Counted from the stretch's first letter, positions 1-6,060 are shown. The stretch: DNA of 6,126 bases from Bacillota bacterium (GCA_018725345.1 QLUI01000119.1:1-6126); one strand, 5' to 3'. Notes: a model not told the origin generated them from the letters alone. A program made the numbers and translations.

Positions 1-314
1 CTTTTGGCTTCGTTGCTCGCAGTTTGGGCATCCATGCCACACACCTGCGCTGCTCCTGAATCAGGTTTAAGCAAGATTGATATTATCTCAGGGGAAATCG
101 CCTATAAAGTATGTAAAACATTGATTGTTTCGCACCACATTTCAGCGCGTTGAGAGCGAGATCGTAGCCGCAAGGCCGAGGCCCAGTGTCTGGCCCCTGA
201 ACGAAACTGTAGAACTTCGGTGTGGCGGGCTGACCTGGGCACAAGCAAGGCTCAAAAAAGATATTTTGAATCTGTTTTCTTGCGCCAATATCAAAGATGG
301 ACTACCAGCCTGGC
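1..314. other. Downstream region with no convincing gene
   Basis: This stretch follows the stop of the PqqD-like gene. I see no gene with a plausible start and ribosome binding site on either strand, and no terminator with a stem and U-tract after the operon. On the minus strand a frame stays open from 301 to a TAA at 83-85 (72 codons, four Cys) but contains no ATG near its beginning. A second minus frame is open from about position 70 to the window edge. The base composition is more GC-rich than the operon, so this may be an intergenic repeat or the edge of another element. That last point is inference only. Confidence 0.5.
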
Positions 315-665
315 TTAGGTTAATCTGGCACGAAGTATCCCATGATGTTCAGCCATACGAACGAACTTGACAATATCCATCAGAACAAGTGCAGGGTCGA
401 TGCCTGTTGGTAGTTCACTGAGGATTCTGTCACGAATATCGCCTATTGACCGTTTACTACGGCATAGATCCAAGATCATCCGTCCCGTCATGTTCGTCAG
501 AAGTATGCGGAACTCTTTCTTCGGATGAACGACCATATACCGCGCAGGTGTCGAAGAAATGGCTCTTATTTCTGTCCCAGCCTTGAGAACAATGTTTTCA
601 CTTTTGAGACCTTCAAAGTAGCCTTGAATCAGCTTAAAATACATCAACTCTTCCGTCACATCCAT
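315..665 (-). CDS. PqqD-like RiPP recognition element protein
   Basis: The protein is 116 residues if it starts at the ATG at 665-663. I prefer this start over the in-frame ATG at 680 because GGAGGT lies 7 bases before it. The C-terminal two thirds have the PqqD pattern: two beta strands (about residues 42-57, RYMVVHP and EFRILLT), then NMTGRMILDLC (58-68), a helix-turn-helix-like SIGDIRDRILSEL (73-85), and a last helix ending in MAEHHGIL (104-111). PqqD-family domains bind the leader of a precursor peptide and present it to a partner radical SAM enzyme. Here the gene follows such an enzyme by 46 bp and is last in the operon. The ~40-residue N-terminal extension is unassigned. The fold assignment rests on pattern only; a standalone RRE is the best reading. 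Confidence 0.75.
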   Translation of the reverse strand: MDVTEELMYFKLIQGYFEGLKSENIVLKAGTEIRAISSTPARYMVVHPKKEFRILLTNMTGRMILDLCRSKRSIGDIRDRILSELPTGIDPALVLMDIVKFVRMAEHHGILRARLT

Positions 666-711
666 ACTACCCACCTCCATCTGTTTCGACTGGACAGCTC
701 ACATGATCGCA

Positions 712-1785
712 TCATTGGTTTTCATTCCACATGAGGTCGTCGCTTACGTAGGGGATTTGCCCGCCCAAATCGCCATTTACCATTTTCTTGATGTAGCTCA
801 GAACAACAGGATTTTGCCAACCGTATCTTGCCGCTTCATTCCATATTTCACTGAATCCCCTCTTTCTGACGCTCCCGAAAACAACTGGAAGTGAACAATC
901 TATCTTCACCTCCCCAGCGGGTCTTATAAGGGCAGCTATCGTTGGAAGAGTAACGAATCTTCGGTAGTAATCAGGATACTTCGCCCCCTGTAATATCCTT
1001 ATATAAGGAGAATAACTGTGAATGCAGCTCTCTACCACTTCACCGAACTCTTTTTGATCTTCCTCATCAAGCAGTAGATCCTCACCATTCAAAAACGCCC
1101 TACCGGCATTCAAAACGGGGCCGACTATGAATTCTCGACTGCCTATTAATACTGAAAGGTCGATCATCTTCTCCAGGTTTCTGAAGTTTGCTTTGGTACA
1201 GGTATGTGCAATCCTCACAGGGATTCCCGCCCTCGAAAGCCTGTAGGCTGTTTGCACAGCTCTTTTCCATGAGCCTTTCACCCCTCTCAGCCAATCATGT
1301 TCCTCAGGATATGCGCCATCAATACTCACCTGAATCCACGTAGGATTCGGTAGCGAGCAAAAAAAATCGATGAAAGACTGGTTTACGAACCAACCGTTCG
1401 TTATGATTCCTATGAGGGTACGTTCATTTCTTGTCAAAGTTTCAATAAGAGTTTTCAGAACATTCGACCGTAGGAAAGGTTCTCCACCAGAAATAGTGAT
1501 ACTCAGCAACTTCATATCTTTGAGCTCTGTTGCAACTCTCAACCATGCTTCATCACTCAAATCTTTTGAATTCGCGCAAATCCCAGAGTCGTTATAACAA
1601 TGCAAACACTTCAGATTACACGCTGAAGTGATCTCCAATTGAACCCCCAGCGGCTGGTCGAACGTGAGCAATCTTCTTTCTTTATCAAGTAGGAAACCTT
1701 CTCTTCGATTGGTCGGAGAGAATGGAGGGTCTTTAATGTTAAAGGAATTATGCAGGTAATCAAGCAATTGCTGATACTCAATCAT
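712..1785 (-). CDS. Radical SAM enzyme with degenerate SPASM-like C-terminus
   Basis: The protein is 357 residues from the ATG at 1785, which has GGGAGG 9 bases upstream; an open frame runs further up to 1842 but overlaps the permease gene and lacks such a site. The radical SAM core is clear: CNLKCLHC (Cys56, 60, 63) holds the 4Fe-4S cluster, GGEP at 100-103 contacts S-adenosylmethionine, and ITNG (128-131) and VSIDG (153-157) are core strands. The C-terminus has the SPASM landmark GEVKIDC..P...GSV....FSEIW (291-315), but after Cys297 there is no further cysteine, and the usual upstream Cys of the motif is replaced in RPAGE. The normal auxiliary clusters are therefore probably missing or incomplete. 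Relatives modify peptides (thioether, C-C or epimer formation) together with an RRE protein, which is the next gene. The substrate is unknown. Confidence 0.85.
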   Translation of the reverse strand: MIEYQQLLDYLHNSFNIKDPPFSPTNRREGFLLDKERRLLTFDQPLGVQLEITSACNLKCLHCYNDSGICANSKDLSDEAWLRVATELKDMKLLSITISGGEPFLRSNVLKTLIETLTRNERTLIGIITNGWFVNQSFIDFFCSLPNPTWIQVSIDGAYPEEHDWLRGVKGSWKRAVQTAYRLSRAGIPVRIAHTCTKANFRNLEKMIDLSVLIGSREFIVGPVLNAGRAFLNGEDLLLDEEDQKEFGEVVESCIHSYSPYIRILQGAKYPDYYRRFVTLPTIAALIRPAGEVKIDCSLPVVFGSVRKRGFSEIWNEAARYGWQNPVVLSYIKKMVNGDLGGQIPYVSDDLMWNENQ

Positions 1786-1801
1786 GATCGACTTCCTCCC
1801 T

Positions 1802-2578
1802 TCAATATAAGCCCAGTGTCCCTTTCTTTTTAGCAACCGCATCCGCTACACCGAAAAGGAGCCACCCGACTGTGAAGAAAATGGCAGATCCAATCACCAA
1901 TTCAGCGAAAGCCTGTCCCGGCCAAGGTAAACGCCCAAGATTGATTATGCGCAGCAAATATGCGGCTTGGTATACGGGCCAGAAAGAAAGAATCGGGTGT
2001 AATATTTCTGGTATCACTTCTTTCGGGAGGATGATAGGTATAATTATCAAGAAATTTATCAATCCCAACCAGTTTCCCATGCCCTTCACCAGTAAAACTA
2101 ACGCCCCCAAGATGAAAGTAAGTCCGTATACTCCTGGTATCACTATGAGAAACACCACCAAACTGCTGAACCAATTCTCGAATATCACCACTCGATGAAT
2201 TAATCCCACTATCATCGCAAAGACCAAAATTATCAGCATGTTTTGAATGGTGTTTACAAGTGCCCTCGCCATGAAAACAGCCTTGATATCCACGGTAGAT
2301 AGATGGAGATGTTCGAAGGTCCCCCAAGCTAGCTCCTGAAAGATAGATTGTGGTATAGCACCGATAGCTGATATGGCGAAAAACCAGACTATGTACCCCA
2401 GCATACTATGTCTTATTATGAGAAACATCGGTTCCTGGTCGGATACGAGAAGCCCTGTCGCAAGGGTGATCAACCAGAAGAAAACGTAAAGGAATACCAG
2501 CAAAGGAATTTGTGAAAGCGGAGCTTTCCTCGCAGACTCCACAAACTTTCTAAACTCTGCCCTCAAAACCAGCATCAT
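1802..2578 (-). CDS. ABC-2 type transporter permease
   Basis: A 258-residue membrane protein with about six hydrophobic segments (roughly residues 24-45, 56-79, 107-127, 137-163, 169-186 and 223-246) and a short basic tail, the layout of ABC-2 permeases. Residues 81-90, QELAWGTFEH, resemble the conserved E...GT.E segment that follows the second membrane helix in this family. Its ATG overlaps the TGA of the ATPase gene in ATGA, so translation is probably coupled; a G-rich ribosome site lies just before it. Its stop is 16 bp before the radical SAM start. It most likely forms the membrane half of an exporter with the preceding ATPase. The cargo cannot be read from sequence; a modified peptide is the natural inference from its neighbours. 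A self-immunity pump is the alternative. Confidence 0.85.
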   Translation of the reverse strand: MMLVLRAEFRKFVESARKAPLSQIPLLVFLYVFFWLITLATGLLVSDQEPMFLIIRHSMLGYIVWFFAISAIGAIPQSIFQELAWGTFEHLHLSTVDIKAVFMARALVNTIQNMLIILVFAMIVGLIHRVVIFENWFSSLVVFLIVIPGVYGLTFILGALVLLVKGMGNWLGLINFLIIIPIILPKEVIPEILHPILSFWPVYQAAYLLRIINLGRLPWPGQAFAELVIGSAIFFTVGWLLFGVADAVAKKKGTLGLY

Positions 2579-3543
2579 CTTTCATCCCCCCTTTGAATCA
2601 AATTCACGAAAATCTCCTCAAAAGGTTCCTGCAAATTGTTTATCTCGAGAGGAACAACCTGAAAATCCCTCAGGATGTCGAAAACAGGGTAAATCAGTTC
2701 GGGCCCTTTAAGAGTTAACTCCACAGCGTCGGCATTTTCATCTTCACTCTGGAGGAGCACCGTCACTCCAGGGATAAGTCCGAGATGTTTCAAGTACTCT
2801 TCAGAACGGATCTTCTTACTCAAAATTAGCCGGTATTTGAAATAGTTGATATCCTTTCTGAGCTCACTGGAGGTGCCGCTTGCCACTATCCTGCCGTTGT
2901 TTAGCACAGTGATTCTATCGGACACCCTTTCTATGAACCGCAGATCGTGAGAGGATACTATCAAAGTTGCCTCTTTGGTTAGCTCCTTGATCGCACCTTC
3001 CATCTCAAAGCGACCCACCACATCTAATCCTAAGAGAGGCTCATCCAGGATGAAAAACTTAGGCGATGTCGACAGTGCACACATGAGCGCAACTTTTTGC
3101 TGCATTCCACGAGACAATGTTCCAACATTGGTATCAAGCCTTGCTGAAAGGTACAGCTTCTGCGCCCAGCGTTCCATCCCTTCCTTCACATCCTTGATCG
3201 CTTTTCCTTTGAGATTGGCGAAATAGTAGACATTTTCTCTAACAGTCATGTTCCAATAGAGGTTTCGAGAGCCTTCGAGAATAGCCCCAATTTCGGACGC
3301 AACCCTTTTCCTTTGCTTTGGTATCTTATAGCCGACGAGCTCCATTTCTCCCGCACAGGGGGTGAGTAACCCCAAGATCATCTTGAGAATCGTTGTTTTC
3401 CCGGCCCCATTGGGGCCAAGTAAGGCAAATACCTCTCCTTCATATACATCGAAGGACACATCATTGACCGCATGGATTTGCTTTCTCCCAGCTTTGAAGG
3501 TCTTTTTCAATTTACGAGCCCGAAGGATGATCTTCCTATCCAT
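2575..3543 (-). CDS. ABC transporter ATP-binding protein, DrrA/NatA-like
   Basis: The 322-residue protein carries a full nucleotide-binding domain: Walker A GPNGAGKT (43-50), signature LSRGMQQK (143-150), Walker B FFILDEP (163-169), D-loop LLGLD (170-174) and switch His199 in SSHD. The segment where the Q-loop glutamine is expected reads AILEGSRNLYW (87-97), with Glu in place of Gln. I recall this variant from a subgroup of ABC-2 exporter ATPases, so it is not a sign of decay. Residues after ~230 form a C-terminal accessory domain. The ATG is preceded by GGAGAGGGGG about 9 bases upstream and overlaps the stop of a small upstream frame by 8 bases. It should energise the permease encoded next. 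Confidence 0.9.
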   Translation of the reverse strand: MDRKIILRARKLKKTFKAGRKQIHAVNDVSFDVYEGEVFALLGPNGAGKTTILKMILGLLTPCAGEMELVGYKIPKQRKRVASEIGAILEGSRNLYWNMTVRENVYYFANLKGKAIKDVKEGMERWAQKLYLSARLDTNVGTLSRGMQQKVALMCALSTSPKFFILDEPLLGLDVVGRFEMEGAIKELTKEATLIVSSHDLRFIERVSDRITVLNNGRIVASGTSSELRKDINYFKYRLILSKKIRSEEYLKHLGLIPGVTVLLQSEDENADAVELTLKGPELIYPVFDILRDFQVVPLEINNLQEPFEEIFVNLIQRGDER

Positions 3544-3760
3544 TCACAGTTTCCCCCTCTCCTTTTGTCTTCTTTTTCATTCTGTTGAGGAACTCCTTTT
3601 GTAGTAAAAGAGATAGAGCCTTTTTATGGAAAGTTCGTATTCGTTTCCGAGAAAAGTAACGGGTGTCAATATAAGCCATATTCCGCACCCCTGGCAAAAA
3701 AGCCTTGAATTCTTGCAAGAAGCCTGAGTTCCAAAATCTTTTCAAGCTGTTTTTATTCAC
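3536..3760 (-). CDS. Short Lys/Arg-rich frame crossing the insertion-sequence end
   Basis: I do not recognise this 74-residue frame. It starts with GTG at 3760 without a good ribosome site. An internal ATG at 3679-3677 has AGGGG 8 bases upstream and would give a 47-residue product beginning MAYIDTRYFSRKR. The first 27 codons lie inside the insertion sequence, including its terminal repeat; only the part from 3676 down is flanking DNA. The chain is basic (many Lys/Arg), without cysteine, hydrophobic helix or signal peptide. Its TAG overlaps the ATPase start by 8 bases, which argues that some translated gene natively ended here. It could be the 3' remnant of a leader or precursor gene cut by the insertion, or a chance frame. 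Function is unknown. Confidence 0.35.
   Translation of the reverse strand: MNKNSLKRFWNSGFLQEFKAFLPGVRNMAYIDTRYFSRKRIRTFHKKALSLLLQKEFLNRMKKKTKGEGETVNG
3668..3697 (-). promoter_or_regulatory. Possible hybrid outward promoter for the operon
   Basis: On the minus strand TTGCCA (3697-3692), just inside the insertion-sequence end, is followed 18 bases later by TATATT (3673-3668) in flanking DNA; reading the -10 as TTATAT gives a spacing of 17. The spacer is mostly the terminal repeat. A start near 3660 would leave a ~115-base leader before the ATPase gene. Outward -35 boxes that make hybrid promoters are well known from other insertion sequences; activity here is inference. Confidence 0.4.
3677..3690. 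repeat. Terminal inverted repeat, transposase 3' end
   Basis: CATATTCCGCACCC on the plus strand, the exact reverse complement of 5906-5919. It is followed inward by CTGGC and an A6 run, matching the spacing of the A-run at the other end. It forms part of the short frame 3536-3760 and the spacer of the possible hybrid promoter. Confidence 0.8.
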
Positions 3761-4089
3761 TCACTTGTTATGACCCAGGGTTTTGCACGCCCTAGCAGCC
3801 GAAAAACTGTCAACGAGAGCAGGCAGCATTATGGTTAGTTACATAACTCATTGCGAATGTCCCAACCCGCAAAGAAATGCTTAATGCGGATTTCGCTCAA
3901 ATCGGCCACCGGCGTAACTGCATGATTATGATATGTTATTGCACTAGGTTTTGCAAGGCACTATAAATGACACATGCGGTGCTTGCTTACTCTGGATTTT
4001 TAGACAACTCCAATAAAAGCCCTGCAGTTTTCGGTTAAAAACAGCATAGCCTTTCTCGTGCTGACCAGGATCCTTCATATTATGAGACT
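3691..4089. other. Non-coding stretch inside the insertion sequence
   Basis: About 400 bp between the left repeat and the restored transposase end hold no convincing gene. Two small structural signals are visible. CCGAAAAACTG at 3799-3809 is inverted, with one A fewer, at 4025-4034. The stretch 3881-3912, with TCAAATCGGCCACC, resembles motifs I recall near the ends of IS21-family elements. Together they hint that a fragment of a second element was inserted here. That is tentative and depends on memory of sequence style. Confidence 0.35.
3710..3721. repeat. 12-bp perfect palindrome near the insertion-sequence end
   Basis: TTCTTGCAAGAA reads the same on both strands and lies 19 bases inside the left terminal repeat. 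It could be a binding site of a dimeric protein such as the transposase. No copy is seen near the other end, so this is weak. Confidence 0.35.
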
Positions 4090-4182
4090 TTATACAAGGA
4101 GTTCTTCAACGCTCATGCCCATCAGTTCTAGGAGTGTGGTGATTTGGCGTTCCTTAAAGCCACTGCTAAAGGTGTAGTGCCC
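4090..4182 (-). other. Transposase C-terminal tail in the -1 frame
   Basis: In the frame one base back from the transposase, codons from GGG at 4182 to TAA at 4092-4090 encode GHYTFSSGFKERQITTLLEL followed by MGMSVEELLV. I recall endings of this leucine-rich type from IS1634 transposases, and it looks far more protein-like than the in-frame ending LAVALRNAKSPHS. It is joined to the main frame by a -1 shift at the A-run 4183-4189. Full length would then be about 572 residues. Confidence 0.7.
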
Positions 4183-5810
4183 TTTTTTTCACGGACAAAT
4201 GCATGATTATTCAGTGCACAGATGAAGAAGAACATGGTGATATTGGGCTGGAGTTTAGCCCTATTCCAACCGATTTTTGGCAACTCCTTTTCACATTCCT
4301 GGTAGCCTTTTCTCAGTTTGTACTGAACAAGCGCCCGAATCAGGAGAGATATGCCCAGCAACATCACCATGGCCCGGATTCTGTCCGGTGTGTCCAGATA
4401 GATTACGGACGCGATGCAGGGTTCTTTCAGGAGACGGTACTGAATCTCCACCACGGCCTGGTTTTTATAGTTTCCCAGAATGTCCCGGGCGTCACTGGCT
4501 GTCTTGTCCACATTGGTGACCAGCACAAAGCATTCCTCTTTACGTTTTAGTGTTTCCATGGTCTCCTGGTTTTCACCGGTCAGTTCCATGCGCAGCTGCC
4601 ATTTGGTTTCAATTTTCGCTGGCTTCGGACTTTTGCCGGGGTTCCCCCGGGGTCTTTTTTCTATCTGTGTGGCAACAATATTGGCACTGTAAACGTACAA
4701 ACAGTTCTTGTGTTCCTTTTGAAATCGTTCCAGTTCTTTAACGGCATCTGCTTCGCACGCAAACTCTTTTTTGTGAACCTGTTTGATGGCCTCTTCCAGT
4801 TCAATTAGCGCTTTGGTTTTCTTGTGTTCAAACCGCTCCTTTCCTTCACTGGTTTGATATGCAATGCAACGAATCTCCTGTTCATCTACGGTCTGTACAA
4901 ACTCTTGCGCCTTGTATTCGCTGGCACGTTTTCGCTCGCTGATGCTGCCCAGATCAACCCACTCATTTTGTTCATAAGCTTCATTGGTCACCCTGGCCGC
5001 CATTTTATCACTAAAACTAGCGGGGCATAGAGAGATGAACCGGACTGTTTTGTTGGCATCCATCATGGTTTTGAAAAGGGTGATGTTCATCAGCTTTGAA
5101 TCGGCAATGTAGATGAATTGTTCCAAATCCTTCGCAAAGAGTTCGGCCACCAGTTTTAATGCTTTTGTGTTCCATGCTACATCGGATGTGTTACCATCCA
5201 TCACCGAGTTGGCAAGGGGAATGCCGTGTTCATTGACAATTTTCCCAACCACCACCTGATTGCACCCGCGTCGATGGTCCTTGTTGTAGCCTTTCACAAT
5301 GCGCAGAATCTCTTCATCGCTCAAATCGCTGATTTGATCAGGTGCCTGCATGTCATAGTCCCCGTAAAAAGAGAGAGTGGTCGTATCGGAGTGAAGCCGT
5401 CGAAAGGCGATTTTGTATACCGCGTAGGCTGCCAGACAAAGCGTGGTATACATCTTCCCGGGAGAAGCCTCAGCGATCTTATCGAGGGTCCGGCCAATGG
5501 CATCATCCGTCAAATCTTCAGGCTCAACCCCTTCTCCAAACAGCAATTCTGTATCAATGCCATCGAACCGCTCTGCAATTCTGCTTAAGGGGGCCCGCAC
5601 TTCGAAAAAAGTGGCTAAAATGAAAGCCTTTGCCAGATTGCCGGGAGATATTTTGCACTGCTTCTGATCCCACTGTACCGTTCGATCAATGTAATCGACG
5701 AAACCGATGGCATTTAACACCTTGTTGGCTAACGCTACGACAAATGGAACGCTCTTTTTCTGCTGGACATGGGTTTGTTGAATAAGAGTACGTTTTTTCC
5801 TCCGAGTCAT
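4128..5810 (-). CDS. IS1634-family DDE transposase, C-terminus frameshifted
   Basis: The 560-residue frame starts at the ATG at 5810 with AGGAGG 7 bases upstream. Residues ~30-115 match the family's N-terminal domain (DUF4277-like), including ISPGNLAKAFILATFFEVRAPL and DDAIGRTLD. The DDE catalytic triad is visible: Asp142 in HSDTT, Asp237 in IADSK, and Glu455 in VVEIQYRLLK with the following Arg and Lys at the usual spacing. The stretch between Asp237 and Glu455 is an insertion domain with the basic RPRGNPGKSP (386-395). The enzyme would cut and join the terminal repeats of its element. The last ~18 residues are out of frame with respect to the family-like ending, which lies in the -1 frame down to 4090. 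Activity therefore depends on frameshifting or is lost. Confidence 0.9.
   Translation of the reverse strand: MTRRKKRTLIQQTHVQQKKSVPFVVALANKVLNAIGFVDYIDRTVQWDQKQCKISPGNLAKAFILATFFEVRAPLSRIAERFDGIDTELLFGEGVEPEDLTDDAIGRTLDKIAEASPGKMYTTLCLAAYAVYKIAFRRLHSDTTTLSFYGDYDMQAPDQISDLSDEEILRIVKGYNKDHRRGCNQVVVGKIVNEHGIPLANSVMDGNTSDVAWNTKALKLVAELFAKDLEQFIYIADSKLMNITLFKTMMDANKTVRFISLCPASFSDKMAARVTNEAYEQNEWVDLGSISERKRASEYKAQEFVQTVDEQEIRCIAYQTSEGKERFEHKKTKALIELEEAIKQVHKKEFACEADAVKELERFQKEHKNCLYVYSANIVATQIEKRPRGNPGKSPKPAKIETKWQLRMELTGENQETMETLKRKEECFVLVTNVDKTASDARDILGNYKNQAVVEIQYRLLKEPCIASVIYLDTPDRIRAMVMLLGISLLIRALVQYKLRKGYQECEKELPKIGWNRAKLQPNITMFFFICALNNHAFVREKKGTTPLAVALRNAKSPHS
4182..4188 (-). promoter_or_regulatory. 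Slippery heptamer A_AAA_AAG in the transposase
   Basis: Within an A7 run (4189-4183) followed by G, the transposase codons GAA AAA AAG GGC place A_AAA_AAG exactly in the zero frame, the classic efficient bacterial -1 shift site. A -1 slip gives GAA AAA AAG GGG and enters the family-like C-terminal frame. The alternative is a simple loss of one A from an A8 run. Only a weak hairpin (CACT/AGTG) follows, too close to act as a typical stimulator. Confidence 0.5.
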
Positions 5811-5855
5811 GATGATCCCTCCTTGTCATTTTAGACATAGCTTTGAGATCATCAT
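5809..5855 (-). promoter_or_regulatory. Fold-back hairpin over the transposase start
   Basis: ATGATGATC at 5847-5855 (minus reading) pairs over 9 bp with GATCATCAT at 5809-5817, which includes the first two bases of the ATG start; the AGGAGG site sits at the edge of the 29-base loop. A transcript from the element's own promoter should begin near 5844 and lack the upstream arm. Read-through transcripts would contain both arms and hide the start, a logic known from IS10 and IS50. Confidence 0.6.
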
Positions 5856-5879
5856 AGTTTATGGAAACTCATTTGTCCA
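5851..5879 (-). promoter_or_regulatory. Transposase promoter
   Basis: TGGACA (5879-5874) and TATGAT (5856-5851) are separated by exactly 17 bases, close to the sigma-70 consensus. The predicted start near 5844 gives a ~34-base leader to the ATG at 5810. The promoter lies inside the terminal repeat at 5906-5919, so it moves with the element. Confidence 0.7.
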
Positions 5880-5905
5880 GCACTAATACTGATTATTTTT
5901 TAGGA

Positions 5906-5919
5906 GGGTGCGGAATATG
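5906..5919. repeat. Terminal inverted repeat, transposase 5' end
   Basis: GGGTGCGGAATATG on the plus strand, exact reverse complement of 3677-3690. It marks the end on the promoter side, about 95 bases upstream of the transposase start. Confidence 0.8.
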
Positions 5920-5957
5920 TGTTGTTACCGATTTTCGTTTAATTCTGGTGCTGAGTC

Positions 5958-5976
5958 AATCCCCCAAAGGGGGATT
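5958..5976. repeat. C/G-tract palindrome
   Basis: AATCCCCC and GGGGGATT flank a three-base AAA loop, giving a perfect 8-bp stem. A second GGGGG at 5979-5983 can compete for the same C-tract. The motif resembles short dispersed intergenic palindromes. No U-tract follows on either strand, so it is not a classical terminator, though it may protect the 3' end of the MacB-like transcript. Confidence 0.5.
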
Positions 5977-5989
5977 TTGGGGGAAATTC

Positions 5990-6036
5990 AAGGGTGATTT
6001 TTTCTCACCCTTAGCTTGACACTGTCAGACTAAGGG
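5990..6036. terminator. Two overlapping, mutually exclusive hairpins after the MacB-like gene
   Basis: AAGGGTGA (5990-5997) pairs with TCACCCTT (6005-6012) around a 7-base loop. CCCTTAG (6008-6014) pairs with CTAAGGG (6030-6036), with TGACA/TGTCA nested inside. The two stems share 6008-6012, so only one can form at once. They lie 25-70 bases after the stop of the permease gene. Neither is followed by a proper U-tract on the minus strand, so a terminator or 3'-end processing role is tentative. Confidence 0.4.
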
Positions 6037-6060
6037 CAAAATAGGAATCGTGCAACAGGT

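Larger units (their letters stand above)
3677..5919 (-). mobile_element. IS1634-type insertion sequence, about 2.24 kb
   Basis: The element is bounded by the 14-bp perfect inverted repeats at 3677-3690 and 5906-5919 and holds one transposase gene with a frameshifted end. Both termini have an A-run at the same distance inside the repeat, which supports true ends. It lies between the tail of a MacB-like gene and the exporter operon. It is longer than I recall for the family (about 1.5-2 kb) because ~400 bp of non-coding DNA lies between the transposase end and the left repeat. I find no direct repeat of the flanks (ATAAGC before, TGTTGT after), so the target duplication is absent or was lost by rearrangement. 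Confidence 0.75.

Noticed and set aside
125..370. 81-residue plus-strand frame beginning MFRTTFQRVES
   Set aside because: It has no ribosome binding site, runs into the 3' end of the PqqD-like gene on the other strand, and its sequence resembles no family I know.
666..680. Five-codon longer start of the PqqD-like gene
   Set aside because: The strong GGAGGT lies inside this extension and is correctly spaced for the second ATG at 665.
1786..1842. Upstream extension of the radical SAM frame (19 more residues)
   Set aside because: It would overlap the permease gene and lacks a ribosome site, whereas GGGAGG sits 9 bases before the ATG at 1785.
1902..2327. 141-residue minus-strand frame inside the permease gene
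   Set aside because: It lies in another frame of the membrane-protein gene; the composition reflects the overlapping hydrophobic codons, and the permease frame has coupled start and family features.
3553..3620. Tiny 14-codon frame MKKKTKGEGETVNG just before the ATPase gene
   Set aside because: It is only the tail of the 3536-3760 frame; its AGGAG is 12 bases away and the product has no leader or core features.
3646..3662. TTGACA at the host side of the insertion end as a -35 box
   Set aside because: TTGACA (near 3669-3664) is perfect, but no acceptable -10 hexamer is found 16-19 bases downstream on the minus strand.
4203..4550. 115-residue plus-strand frame opposite the transposase
   Set aside because: It is a mirror of the well-supported transposase frame, with no ribosome site or domain; the same holds for the other plus-strand frames between 4277 and 5667.
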